Below are positions 1-7,307 of a stretch of 9,244 nt of DNA, one piece after another; position 1 is the stretch's first letter; each line of letters starts with the position of its first letter. Under the pieces are notes generated by a model that saw only the letters and a list, made by a program, of their open reading frames with translations, was not told where the DNA came from and did no database searches. A program made the translations under genes and the position numbers. The DNA comes from Candidatus Kuenenia stuttgartensis (GTDB lineage: Bacteria > Planctomycetota > UBA1135 > UBA2386): NCBI GenBank assembly GCA_945861365.1, contig CAMAUH010000143.1, forward strand, positions 1 through 9,244, written 5' to 3'.

Positions 1-1281
1 CGCATGCACCACCAGCTCGCCAACGGCAGCACCCTGGAACGCGAGACGGTCGGCACGCGTGCCGACCAGGTCCGGCGGCACGTCCTCGAGCACCAGTGCT
101 GCCAGATCGATGCCGTCGGGGTGCACCCAGACGCGGCCCGCGCGCAGCACCTTGCCGTTCGGCAGCAGCACCTTCAGCTGTTCGTCGGCGATGTCCGGCA
201 GGCCATCGAAGGCGTCGCGTTCGGTGTAGGAGCCATCGACGAGGCTGCGCGCCGTCACGACGATCGCGCGGCCGCTGCGGTCGAGGAACAGCAGGCCGCT
301 GCCCTGCTTCTGCACCGGATCGTCGGCGCTCCACGTGTCGCGTTCGATCGCCGCGTAGGTGATGCGCACCAGCACCAGCGCGTCGCTGGCCGGCTGGCTC
401 GCCCGCTGCGCCTGCTTCAACGCCTCGCTCGGCACACCGGAGGTCTCGAACTCGGGCCGCGCCGCCTTCGCTGCCACGCGGTAGCCGTCCTGCACCAGCA
501 CGCCCTTGCCGGGATCGCCGTAGTAGCTGACGTACGGCGTCAGCAGCGCGCTGACATCGGTCACGGTGAAGCCGGAGAACAGCGCCCCGCTGACGTACGG
601 CCGCGCCACCCAGAACATCGCCTTGTCGGTGACCGACTGGCGATGCTTTCGCGCGATGCGCAGCGTCACTTCGACGTGCGTGCCCGAAGGAGCGAGCTCG
701 ACCTGGCGCACGTCGCCGGTCTGCATGCCGCGGAACACCACCGCCGAACCGGGCCGCAGCCCGTGGTTCTCGGGCACCAGCAGCGTCATCAGCAGATCGC
801 CGTGCCCGATGTCCTCGAGCGGCTCCGTCTCGCTGGCCGACGGTGGCCGTTCGCGGCCGGCGAGCAGGCTGCCCGCGGTCAACGGCGAGCCACGTTCGCT
901 CGGGGTCTGGAACGCGACGTACGAATCGCGCACCAGCGTGTCGAGGCCGGTGGCGCCGTCGGTGAGGCCGCTGAAGCGCGGCGTGACGATCCAGAAGCTG
1001 CTGTTGACGCACGCGTGCAGTGCCCCGCCCGGCTGCAGCACGACGTGGGCGACCGCCTTGCTGCCATCCGTCGCGATCGACACCGCGCGCACCGTGCCGA
1101 CGGTGACGCCGCGGTAGCGCACGTCGGCGCCGCCGCGCAGACCCCGCGCTTCGCGGAATTCGATCTGCAGCGCGAGGCCGGGTCGATCGTCGAAGTTGCG
1201 CAGCAACTTGACGATCCACCAGGCGCCAGCGATGGCGGCGAGCAGGGTCAGGGTCCCGATCAGGTAGCGCAGGCGATGCAT
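1..1281 (-). CDS. MCE-domain (MlaD/PqiB-like) membrane-anchored protein with C-terminal trypsin-like region, partial at the 3' end
   Basis: I translated 427 residues from the minus strand; the frame is open to the window edge, so the C-terminus is missing. Residues about 7-25 form one hydrophobic N-terminal anchor. MCE domain 1 covers about 35-105 (GADVRYRGVTVGTV, ending in FW at 96-97) and MCE domain 2 about 163-235 (GLRPGSAVVFRG, ending in FW at 223-224). The FW-x-V-x-P ending is typical of the PqiB/YebT branch. MCE proteins form hexameric rings or tubes that carry lipids between inner and outer membranes. From about residue 285 the sequence changes to an HtrA-like pattern: GSGLLF (327-332), TARSLVDG (343-350), LPNGKVL, then HPDGIDLAAL (387-396). 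This matches a trypsin fold with Asp392 kept but Ser346 where His is expected. The ATG at 1281 has GAGGA nine bases upstream. The gene follows gyrB by 73 bp. The MCE call is firm; the protease-like region is inferred by eye. Confidence 0.85.
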   Translation of the reverse strand, partial: MHRLRYLIGTLTLLAAIAGAWWIVKLLRNFDDRPGLALQIEFREARGLRGGADVRYRGVTVGTVRAVSIATDGSKAVAHVVLQPGGALHACVNSSFWIVTPRFSGLTDGATGLDTLVRDSYVAFQTPSERGSPLTAGSLLAGRERPPSASETEPLEDIGHGDLLMTLLVPENHGLRPGSAVVFRGMQTGDVRQVELAPSGTHVEVTLRIARKHRQSVTDKAMFWVARPYVSGALFSGFTVTDVSALLTPYVSYYGDPGKGVLVQDGYRVAAKAARPEFETSGVPSEALKQAQRASQPASDALVLVRITYAAIERDTWSADDPVQKQGSGLLFLDRSGRAIVVTARSLVDGSYTERDAFDGLPDIADEQLKVLLPNGKVLRAGRVWVHPDGIDLAALVLEDVPPDLVGTRADRLAFQGAAVGELVVHA

Positions 1282-1290
1282 CGGCGCGGT

Positions 1291-1295
1291 TCCTC
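1291..1295 (-). promoter_or_regulatory. Ribosome binding site of the MCE gene
   Basis: On the minus strand GAGGA stands nine bases before the ATG at 1281. It fixes the start of the MCE gene, because no other in-frame ATG or GTG nearby has such a site. It also shows that the gene can be translated independently of gyrB. Confidence 0.65.
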
Positions 1296-1308
1296 AGGCT
1301 GGGCGAAG

Positions 1309-1334
1309 GCCGACCGTGGCCAGCCACGGCCGGC
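1309..1334 (-). terminator. Hairpin after gyrB, possible terminator or processing site
   Basis: The arms 1309-1320 and 1323-1334 give an 11-bp stem with a 4-base loop, starting 20 bases after the gyrB stop. On the minus-strand transcript the only non-Watson-Crick pair (1330 with 1313) is a G-U wobble, so the stem is continuous there; on the plus strand it would be an A-C mismatch. This favours a role in the gyrB transcript. No U-run follows, so it is not a classical intrinsic terminator. It could instead stabilise the mRNA end or reduce read-through into the MCE gene. Confidence 0.4.
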
Positions 1335-1354
1335 AACCGTCGTCGCGAACGCGA

Positions 1355-3829
1355 TCAGATGTCGACGTTGGTCGCTTCCAGCGCGTGCATCTCGATGAAC
1401 GCGCGCCGTGGCTCGACCTCTGGCCCCATCAACACCGTGAAGATGTGGTCGGCTTCGACCGCGTCGTTGATGGTGACACGCTTCAGCGAACGGCGCGCCG
1501 GATCCATCGTCGACTCGAACAGCTGCGACGGATTCATCTCGCCGAGGCCCTTGTAGCGCTGCGTGTCGAGGTCCTTCTCGCAGGTCTTCTGGATCACGTC
1601 GATCGCCTCGAACAGGCCGTCGCAGGTCTGGCCCGCGTCGGCTTCCTTGCTGCTGATCTTCCAGGGGCCGCTCGGTGCCTCGCCGTTCCAGCCGACCGGC
1701 ACGCCGAGCGCATCGATCTTCTGCAGCAGCACCCGCACGTCGTTGCCGAGGTGCAGCGCATAGGCCTCGACATCACCCTGGTCGCGGCGACACCGCGAAT
1801 CGGGCCCTTCGTAGACGACGATGTCGCGGCCCTTCTGCGCCTTGACCTTCTCGAGCTCGGCAGCGAGCTGCACCTCGTTGTCGAGGAAGCGACCCTTGCC
1901 GCCGACGATGTAGTAGATCGCCGGCAACTGGCGATCGGGCACCGTGGCGGCCGCCAGGTAGGCGCGGAACGGCACCGAAGCGTCGGCGGGCAGACGGTTC
2001 TCCTGTTCACGCAGCTTCGCGACCAGATCCATCAGCGTGCGCAGATCGCGACCGCTCCACTTCTTGCCGGCACCGTTCGAAGCCCCGCTGTGCGACAGCG
2101 CGGTCGGGCCGAGGCCCAGTTCGGCGAGCAGGTTGATGCGTTCCTCTTCGGTGACCGCGTAGCGCTCGGTCTTGCCCTTCTGGATGCGATACAGCGGCGG
2201 TTGCGCGACGTAGATGTGCCCGCGCTTCACCAGCTCCGGCATCTTCCGATAGAAGAGCGTCAGCAGCAGCGTGCGGATGTGGGAGCCGTCCACGTCGGCG
2301 TCCGTCATCACGATGATCTTGCCGTAGCGCAGCTTCTCCGGTTCGAACTCCTCGGTCAGGAAGCCGGTGCCGATCGCGCTGACGATCGTCTGGATCTCTT
2401 CGTGGTCGAGGATGCTGTCGACCGCCGCCTTCTCGACGTTCAGGATCTTGCCGCGCAACGGCAGGATCGCCTGGTGGCTCATGCGGCCCTGCTTGGCGGT
2501 GCCGCCTGCCGAGTCGCCTTCGACGAGGAACAGCTCGGCCTCGTCGCGCGGCGTCCCCTTCTGGCAGTCGGCGAGTTTCGCCGGCAGGCCGCCGCCCTCG
2601 AGCGCCGACTTGCGCCGCACGAGGTCGCGCGCCTTGCGGGCCGCTTCGCGCGCACGCAGCGCATCGATGGCCTTGCCGAAGATCGTGCGGGCGACGCTCG
2701 GGTTCTCCTCGAAGTGCGTGCGGATGCCGTCGCCGACGACGGTCTCGACGATCGACTGCGCTTCGCGGTTGCCGAGCTTGATCTTGGTCTGGCTCTCGAA
2801 CTGCGGGTCCGGGACCTTCACCGAGATCACCGCCGCGAGACCTTCCTTGAAGTCCTCGCCGGTCGGCACCGGATCCTTCTCCTTCAGCACCTTCTCGTTG
2901 CGCGCCCAGTTGTTGAGCGCGCGCGTCAGCGCGGTGCGGAAGCCGACCAGGTGCGTGCCGCCCTCGATCGTGTTGATGTTGTTGACGAACGAGAACACGT
3001 TCTCGTGGTAGGCGTCGCTGTACTGCAGCGCGATCTCGACCTCGTAGACCTTCTCCGGGTCCTCTTCCGTCGGCATGCGGCGACGGAAGTAGATGACGTC
3101 CTTGTGCAGCGGGTTCTTGCCGGTGTTGAGGTCCTTGATGAACTCCACCAGGCCTTCCGGGAACAGGAACTCCTCGCCCTTGTCCGTGCGCTCGTCGAAC
3201 AGCGTGATCTGCAGCCGCACCGAACCCATCAAGTAGGCGAGCTCGCGCAGGCGCTTGCGCAGGATGTCGTACGAGAACTCCGTCGCTTCCATGATCGACG
3301 GATCGGCCTTGAAGCGCAGCATCGAGCCGGTGCCCTCGGACTTGCCGATGACCGCCAACTCGCTGGCCTTCTGCCCCTTCACGTAGGTCTGCCGGTAGAC
3401 CTTGCCGTTGCGCGACACCTCGACGTCGAGCACCTCGGCCAGCGCGCAGACGCAGCTGATGCCGACGCCGTGCAGGCCGCCCGACACCTTGTAGCTGCCC
3501 TTGTCGAACTTGCCGCCGCTGTGCAGCTTGGTCAGGATGACCTCGAGTGCGGGCTTGCCGCTCTCGTGCATGTCGACCGGGATACCGCGGCCGTTGTCGC
3601 GCACCGACACCGAGCCATCCTTGTGCACGCGCACGTCGATGCGGTTGGCGTGGCCGGCCAACGCCTCGTCGACCGAGTTGTCGACGACCTCCCACACCAG
3701 GTGGTGCAGGCCCTTCATGCCGGTGTCGCCGATGTACATCGCCGGGCGCGTGCGCACCGCGTCGAGTCCTTCGAGGACCTTGATCGAACTGGCGTCGTAG
3801 CGAGCTACTGGTGGATTCTGGTCAGACAT
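1355..3829 (-). CDS. gyrB: DNA gyrase subunit B
   Basis: This is the ATPase subunit of gyrase, which works with GyrA (not in the window) to introduce negative supercoils. It has 824 residues, close to the long proteobacterial type (804 in E. coli) rather than the short type (about 640). The GHKL ATPase is at about 15-230: E47 and N51 in WEVVDNSVDEA, DNGRGIPVD at 78-86, and GGLHGVG at 117-123. The transducer domain follows, with QTK at 347-349. The TOPRIM domain has EGDSAGG (437-443) and TDADVDG (509-515). About 190 residues (roughly 560-750) are inserted before QRYKGLGEMNP (757-767); the C-terminus has RRAFIE (808-813). The ATG at 3829 has GGGAGG eight bases upstream and overlaps the end of dciA by 8 bp. 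ParE is the alternative, but position next to dnaN and dciA favours GyrB. Confidence 0.97.
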   Translation of the reverse strand: MSDQNPPVARYDASSIKVLEGLDAVRTRPAMYIGDTGMKGLHHLVWEVVDNSVDEALAGHANRIDVRVHKDGSVSVRDNGRGIPVDMHESGKPALEVILTKLHSGGKFDKGSYKVSGGLHGVGISCVCALAEVLDVEVSRNGKVYRQTYVKGQKASELAVIGKSEGTGSMLRFKADPSIMEATEFSYDILRKRLRELAYLMGSVRLQITLFDERTDKGEEFLFPEGLVEFIKDLNTGKNPLHKDVIYFRRRMPTEEDPEKVYEVEIALQYSDAYHENVFSFVNNINTIEGGTHLVGFRTALTRALNNWARNEKVLKEKDPVPTGEDFKEGLAAVISVKVPDPQFESQTKIKLGNREAQSIVETVVGDGIRTHFEENPSVARTIFGKAIDALRAREAARKARDLVRRKSALEGGGLPAKLADCQKGTPRDEAELFLVEGDSAGGTAKQGRMSHQAILPLRGKILNVEKAAVDSILDHEEIQTIVSAIGTGFLTEEFEPEKLRYGKIIVMTDADVDGSHIRTLLLTLFYRKMPELVKRGHIYVAQPPLYRIQKGKTERYAVTEEERINLLAELGLGPTALSHSGASNGAGKKWSGRDLRTLMDLVAKLREQENRLPADASVPFRAYLAAATVPDRQLPAIYYIVGGKGRFLDNEVQLAAELEKVKAQKGRDIVVYEGPDSRCRRDQGDVEAYALHLGNDVRVLLQKIDALGVPVGWNGEAPSGPWKISSKEADAGQTCDGLFEAIDVIQKTCEKDLDTQRYKGLGEMNPSQLFESTMDPARRSLKRVTINDAVEADHIFTVLMGPEVEPRRAFIEMHALEATNVDI

Positions 3830-4157
3830 GTCCCGTGCCTCCCAGCCGGAACTGCAGCTGGGCGATGGGTTGATCAGGAACGAATTGGTTGATGCGCAGA
3901 CGGATCTCTTCGCGGCGGAAGCCGCTGAGCTCGGCGAACAGCGGCGCGCTGTCGACTTCGACCACCAGCTTCCCGGCGCGACAGCCGACGATCTGGCAGT
4001 GTGGTCGCAGCACGGGCGTCAGGATCTGGTCGAGGGCTTCGTTGTAGGCGCTGCGCGACTTGCTTCGTCCTGCTTGTTGCAGGATCTCGCGCAGGAAGTC
4101 ACCGACGGGTTTGGGTTCGGTCACGGCTGTCGAAATGGCTCGCCGGGCAGGCGCCAC
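3822..4157 (-). CDS. dciA: DUF721 protein, DciA-type replicative helicase operator
   Basis: A 111-residue protein with the DUF721 pattern: a helical N-terminal part (about 17-50), then the core strand with GKLVVEVDSAPLFAELSGFR (62-81), a helix rich in Arg and Glu (81-91), and a last strand with IAQLQFRL (98-105). The aromatic position before the core, often Trp in relatives, is not clear here. DUF721 proteins are known as DciA, the ancestral bacterial factor that interacts with the replicative helicase DnaB; DnaC and DnaI replaced it in E. coli and Bacillus. The start is a GTG three bases after the dnaN stop and has no Shine-Dalgarno site, so translation is probably coupled to dnaN. A second GTG at 4124 is possible and would remove eleven residues. 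The end overlaps gyrB by 8 bp (ATGTCTGA). The context between clamp and gyrase fits a replication role. Confidence 0.8.
   Translation of the reverse strand: MAPARRAISTAVTEPKPVGDFLREILQQAGRSKSRSAYNEALDQILTPVLRPHCQIVGCRAGKLVVEVDSAPLFAELSGFRREEIRLRINQFVPDQPIAQLQFRLGGTGHV
3838..3843 (-). promoter_or_regulatory. Ribosome binding site of gyrB
   Basis: GGGAGG on the minus strand, eight bases before the gyrB ATG and inside the 3' end of dciA. It is the strongest Shine-Dalgarno sequence I see in the window. dnaA, dnaN and dciA have no comparable site. It supports the start at 3829 and suggests that gyrB does not depend only on coupling to dciA. Confidence 0.7.
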
Positions 4158-4160
4158 GGA

Positions 4161-5255
4161 TCAAGCACCACTGATGGGCATGACCACGTAGGTGAACGAC
4201 TCGCCGAGCGTGAACTTCGCCGGCATCGAGTCGTCCGACATGTCGAGGCGGATCGTGTCGAGTTGGCAGACGCGGAGAGCTTCGAGGATGTAGTCCGGGT
4301 TGAAGTTGATGCTGCCGCCAGCGCCCTTCACGACCGCGTCGATGACGACGTCGGCGCGACCGCGCGTGGAGCTCTCGGCGGTCATGCGCAGCGCCTGTTC
4401 GCCGACCTCGAAGCGCACCATGCGCATCTCGGCGGAGCACAAGATGGCCGCCCGCCGCAGCGCGCTCTCGAGCACCGACTTCTGGATCTCGACCGTGGTG
4501 TCCGCGGACTTCGGCAGCACACCCTCGTAGTCGGGGAACCGCGTCTCGAGCAGCTGGCTGACCAACTGCACCTTGCCGATGTGGAAGACGATCTGCTTGT
4601 CGCCGACGTCGATGCGCAGCATCTCCTTGCTGCCATCGCCCAACGCCCGCACCAGGGTGTTGAGGGCGCGCAACGGCACGACGACCTTGAACTCGTCCTG
4701 GGCCTCGACGTTCTCGTAGCTTATCGCGAGGCGACGGCCGTCGGTGGCGACCATGCGCACGCAGCCGGCCGCTGCATCGAGCAGCACGCCGTTGATCGCG
4801 TAGCGGGTCTCCTCGCGCGCCGCGGCGAAGACCGTCTCCTGGATCATGCGCAGCATGCTGCCAGCGGCGATCTCCAGCCGCTTGCCGGACTTGACCACCG
4901 CTTCATCCGGGAACTGCTGCGGGTCCTCGCCGAGCAGCACGAACGAGCCGCCACCGCTCTCGATGCGGCAGCGCTGGTCGGTGCTCTCCAAGGTCACGGT
5001 CGGGTCGCTGAGTTCGCGCAGCAGCGCGCTCGACTCACGGGCAGGCAGCAGCACCGAACCCTTGCGCGTCACCTTCACCGAGTCGAGCTGCACCTTCGCC
5101 GCCATCTCGAGGTCGGTCGCGAACAGCGTGATGCCGTCACCGTCAGCGCGCAGCAGCAGGTTCATCAGGATCGGCTTGGTGGTCTTCACGGGAACCACCG
5201 AGGACACCACGTTCACCGCTTCCTGAAGGGCCGTTCGGTCACAGAGGATCTTCAT
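4161..5255 (-). CDS. dnaN: DNA polymerase III subunit beta (sliding clamp)
   Basis: The clamp encircles DNA as a dimer, tethers the replicative polymerase and recruits proteins with clamp-binding motifs. The product has 364 residues, matching the usual size (366 in E. coli), with three repeated clamp folds. Visible landmarks are the N-terminal MKILCDRTALQEAV, KTTKPIL (24-30), ATDLE (46-50), MVATDGRRLA (168-177), SQLLETRFPDYEGVLP (233-248) and the C-terminal YVVMP (356-360). I chose the ATG at 5255 because the family starts at this methionine. The frame stays open upstream to a GTG at 5327, but that would add 24 residues unlike the family. No clear Shine-Dalgarno sequence precedes 5255. It is separated from dnaA by 507 bp and followed after three bases by dciA, so it probably heads the dnaN-dciA-gyrB operon with a promoter in the gap. 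Confidence 0.97.
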   Translation of the reverse strand: MKILCDRTALQEAVNVVSSVVPVKTTKPILMNLLLRADGDGITLFATDLEMAAKVQLDSVKVTRKGSVLLPARESSALLRELSDPTVTLESTDQRCRIESGGGSFVLLGEDPQQFPDEAVVKSGKRLEIAAGSMLRMIQETVFAAAREETRYAINGVLLDAAAGCVRMVATDGRRLAISYENVEAQDEFKVVVPLRALNTLVRALGDGSKEMLRIDVGDKQIVFHIGKVQLVSQLLETRFPDYEGVLPKSADTTVEIQKSVLESALRRAAILCSAEMRMVRFEVGEQALRMTAESSTRGRADVVIDAVVKGAGGSINFNPDYILEALRVCQLDTIRLDMSDDSMPAKFTLGESFTYVVMPISGA

Positions 5256-5386
5256 CGGTCGTGTGCTGGTGCGTTGCTCGTTGCGGATCGACGATCGTTC
5301 GACTGGCGGTGCGACAAGGAGCGGCACGATGAGGTTGAGTAGATGAGAATTCTCTCTCTCATCACCGTCATCCGTGCCGTCACGAG

Positions 5387-5395
5387 TGTGGATAG
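5387..5395 (-). promoter_or_regulatory. Candidate DnaA box
   Basis: The minus strand reads CTATCCACA, one mismatch from the consensus TTATCCACA. It lies 132 bases before dnaN and four bases from a 16-bp palindrome. It is the only match this close that I found in the 507-bp gap. It could serve initiation at oriC or DnaA control of the dnaN operon. Confidence 0.55.
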
Positions 5396-5399
5396 GCTA

Positions 5400-5415
5400 G
5401 CGGGCGATCGCCCGC
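5400..5415. repeat. 16-bp perfect palindrome beside the DnaA box
   Basis: GCGGGCGATCGCCCGC is identical to its reverse complement and is centred on CGATCG. It sits four bases from the candidate DnaA box. A dimeric protein site or a cruciform at the origin are both possible; the sequence does not decide between them. Confidence 0.6.
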
Positions 5416-5491
5416 GGATCGAAGGACAAAGCCGGTTCGGCGGCCATCCACCGATGTTGGAGAACCAGCGGGGAAAGTCGGCGAACTCTCG

Positions 5492-5539
5492 AGGTTGCTG
5501 ACACCTTCGGGCTGGTCCGACGACGGCGACCAGCAACCT
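5492..5539. repeat. 9-bp inverted repeat in the candidate origin
   Basis: AGGTTGCTG at 5492-5500 is the exact reverse complement of CAGCAACCT at 5531-5539, with 30 bases between. Inside it GCTGGTC (5511-5517) and GACCAGC (5528-5534) form a second inverted repeat that shares bases 5531-5534 with the outer arm, so the two stems exclude each other. CCAGCAACC at 5530-5538 recurs directly at 5573-5581, 43 bases away. Confidence 0.5.
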
Positions 5540-5721
5540 GCGGACAGTGCTGCACGACTCTCCGCGAACCATCCAGCAACCCTCCCAGGGCTCTGCACAG
5601 GCTTCGTGACGCAGGTTCGCGCAGCGGGTGCTACCGGTCGGTCTGCGACGCGACTACCCGTCAAAAGATCGCCGGGCCAAGCGCATCCGCGGTCTGGTTT
5701 CGCGGCGGTGCAGAGTGCGTC

Positions 5722-5740
5722 GCGGCCGCGTGGCGGCCGC
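5722..5740 (-). terminator. GC-rich hairpin after dnaA, possible terminator
   Basis: Two copies of the palindrome GCGGCCGC (5722-5729 and 5733-5740) separated by three bases can fold into an 8-bp stem beginning 22 bases after the dnaA stop. There is no U-run on the minus strand, so intrinsic termination is uncertain. A Rho-dependent end or mRNA stabilisation are alternatives. Confidence 0.35.
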
Positions 5741-5762
5741 CGCTTCTGCTTCTGCTTGCGGC

Positions 5763-7307
5763 TCAACTGCGCACGGTGCGCGTCATCAGCCGGTTGCTGA
5801 GGCCGTCGAGCAGTTCCTTGAACAGACGGTCTTTCTGCGAGCGCTCGCGGATCTTGTTGACGGCGTAGAGCACCGTCGTGTGGTCGCGGTTGCCGAAGAT
5901 GCGCCCGACGTCCTCCAGCGAGCTCTCGGTGTGCTCACGCAGCAGGAACATCGCGATCTGGCGGGGCATGCTGACCGTCTGGGTGCGGCTCTTGCCGACC
6001 AGTTCCCGGGCCGAGATCGCGAACTCGGTCGTGATCAGCGACATGATGTCCTCGGCCGACACCTGGGTGTGTCGCACGGGGATGCCGCGCACGCAGCTTT
6101 CGGCCAGCGCCAGCGAGATCGGCTGTTCGGTGATCGCGGCGACACCGACGACCTTGATGACCGCACCCTCGAGCTCGCGGATGTTGCCGACGACGCGCTC
6201 GGCCAGGAAGCGGGCGACGTCCTCGGGCAGGTCGATGCCGCGGCCGGCGGCCTTGCGACGCACGATGGCGACGCGGGTGTCGAAGCACGGCGCTTCGACC
6301 TCGGCGACCAGCCCCCACTTGAAGCGCGAGACCAGCCGTTCCTCGACGGTCGGGATCTCGACCGGCGGCCGGTCCGACGACAGCACGATCTGCTTCTGGC
6401 TGTCGTAGAGCGCGTTGAAGGTGTGGAAGAACTCGTCCTGGGTCTTGTCCTTGTTGGCCAGGAACTGCACGTCGTCGATGACCAGGATGTCCGCGGTGCG
6501 GTAGTGCGCGCGGAACGCATCGAGCTGGTGACTCTGGATCGCCGTGATGAAGGCGTTCGTGAAGTCCTCGCAGCTCATGTAGACGACGCGGGCGTTCGGG
6601 TCGCGGCGGTGCACCGTGTGGCAGATGGCCTGCAGCAGGTGCGACTTGCCCAAGCCCACGTTGCCGTGCACGAACAGCGGGTTGTAGGCGCAGCCGGGGT
6701 TCTCGCCGATCGCCAGCGCCGACGCGTGCGCCAGGCGGTTGCTGGGACCGACGACGAAGCGATCGAACGTGTAGTTCGGGTTCAGCTGGCTGGCTTGCTT
6801 GCGGCCGCTGGCCAGCTGGCCGTTCGGCGTGACCGGACCGCTCGGAGCTGGCTGCTCACCGAACGGGCCGCCGAGTGCGGCGACCATCGTCGGCGGGACC
6901 GTCGTCGTCGCCGGCTTCGGCTGGCGCTCATCGCGCGTCTGCACGAGGCGATCGACCTCGTCGGACGCCGCGACCGGCTGCGCGAAACGCAGGCTGTCCC
7001 AGCCATCCTCTTCGCGGTGCGTCAGCACGACCCGGCGCCGAGGTTCGCCGAAACTGGCGACCACCTCGGTGAGCACGGGCAGGAAGTTCCGCTGCAGCCA
7101 GTCACGGACGAACTGGCTCGTCACCGACAGTTCGATCTCGTGGTCGTCGAAGCGCAGCACGTCCAGCGAGCGGAACCACGTCTCCAGCTGTTCCCGCCGC
7201 ACCCGCGAGCCCAGTTGCAGGACGAGGCGCCGCAGCACCTCCCTTCCCTGCTTCGGTGGCATCGCGTTCGGTTGCGGAGTGGGATCAGGGACATGGACAT
7301 CCACCAT
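5763..7307 (-). CDS. dnaA: Chromosomal replication initiator protein DnaA
   Basis: DnaA is an AAA+ ATPase that binds DnaA boxes, opens oriC and helps place the helicase. It has 514 residues. Domain I is at about 20-90, followed by a Pro/Ala/Thr-rich linker (about 110-172). Domain III begins LNPNYTFDRFVVG (175-187) and has Walker A GNVGLGKS (215-222), Walker B ILVIDD (274-279), sensor I LSSDRPP (309-315), the arginine finger region RLVSRFKWGL (324-333, R328) and sensor II GNIRELEGA (374-382). Domain IV carries the DNA-binding signature GNRDHTTVLYAV (472-483). Walker A differs from the common GGVGLGKT by Asn and Ser. The start at 7307 lies inside a 12-bp palindrome and lacks a Shine-Dalgarno site; ATG at residue 16 is a possible alternative. 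Downstream lies the candidate oriC, then dnaN in the same direction. Confidence 0.97.
   Translation of the reverse strand: MVDVHVPDPTPQPNAMPPKQGREVLRRLVLQLGSRVRREQLETWFRSLDVLRFDDHEIELSVTSQFVRDWLQRNFLPVLTEVVASFGEPRRRVVLTHREEDGWDSLRFAQPVAASDEVDRLVQTRDERQPKPATTTVPPTMVAALGGPFGEQPAPSGPVTPNGQLASGRKQASQLNPNYTFDRFVVGPSNRLAHASALAIGENPGCAYNPLFVHGNVGLGKSHLLQAICHTVHRRDPNARVVYMSCEDFTNAFITAIQSHQLDAFRAHYRTADILVIDDVQFLANKDKTQDEFFHTFNALYDSQKQIVLSSDRPPVEIPTVEERLVSRFKWGLVAEVEAPCFDTRVAIVRRKAAGRGIDLPEDVARFLAERVVGNIRELEGAVIKVVGVAAITEQPISLALAESCVRGIPVRHTQVSAEDIMSLITTEFAISARELVGKSRTQTVSMPRQIAMFLLREHTESSLEDVGRIFGNRDHTTVLYAVNKIRERSQKDRLFKELLDGLSNRLMTRTVRS

Larger units (their letters stand above)
5256..5762. other. 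dnaA-dnaN intergenic region, candidate oriC
   Basis: 507 bp without a supportable gene, between dnaA and dnaN, a frequent place for bacterial origins. Contents from left to right: an AT-richer segment 5341-5372 (18 of 32 bases A/T against about 30% around it), including the palindrome GAGAATTCTC at 5345-5354; one near-consensus DnaA box 5387-5395; a 16-bp palindrome 5400-5415; a 9-mer present in both orientations at 5492-5581; and a GC hairpin 5722-5740 after dnaA. The dnaN promoter should lie here, but I could not identify -35/-10 boxes with confidence. Only one good DnaA box is visible, fewer than in well-studied origins, so the origin could instead lie elsewhere. Moderate confidence, mainly from context. 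Confidence 0.55.

Noticed and set aside
5256..5327. Upstream extension of dnaN to a GTG at 5327
   Set aside because: DnaN proteins begin at the MKI-type start at 5255, and the added 24 residues are unlike the family.
5444..5452. CCATCCACC as a second DnaA box
   Set aside because: Three mismatches from the consensus, including both ends; too weak without other support.
5659..5664. TTGACG on the minus strand as a -35 promoter element
   Set aside because: No -10-like hexamer is found 16-18 bases downstream.
5380..5766. Open frames (60-128 codons) in the dnaA-dnaN gap
   Set aside because: They overlap each other and the repeats, are Arg/Ser/Pro-rich and show no family pattern; the gap reads as non-coding.
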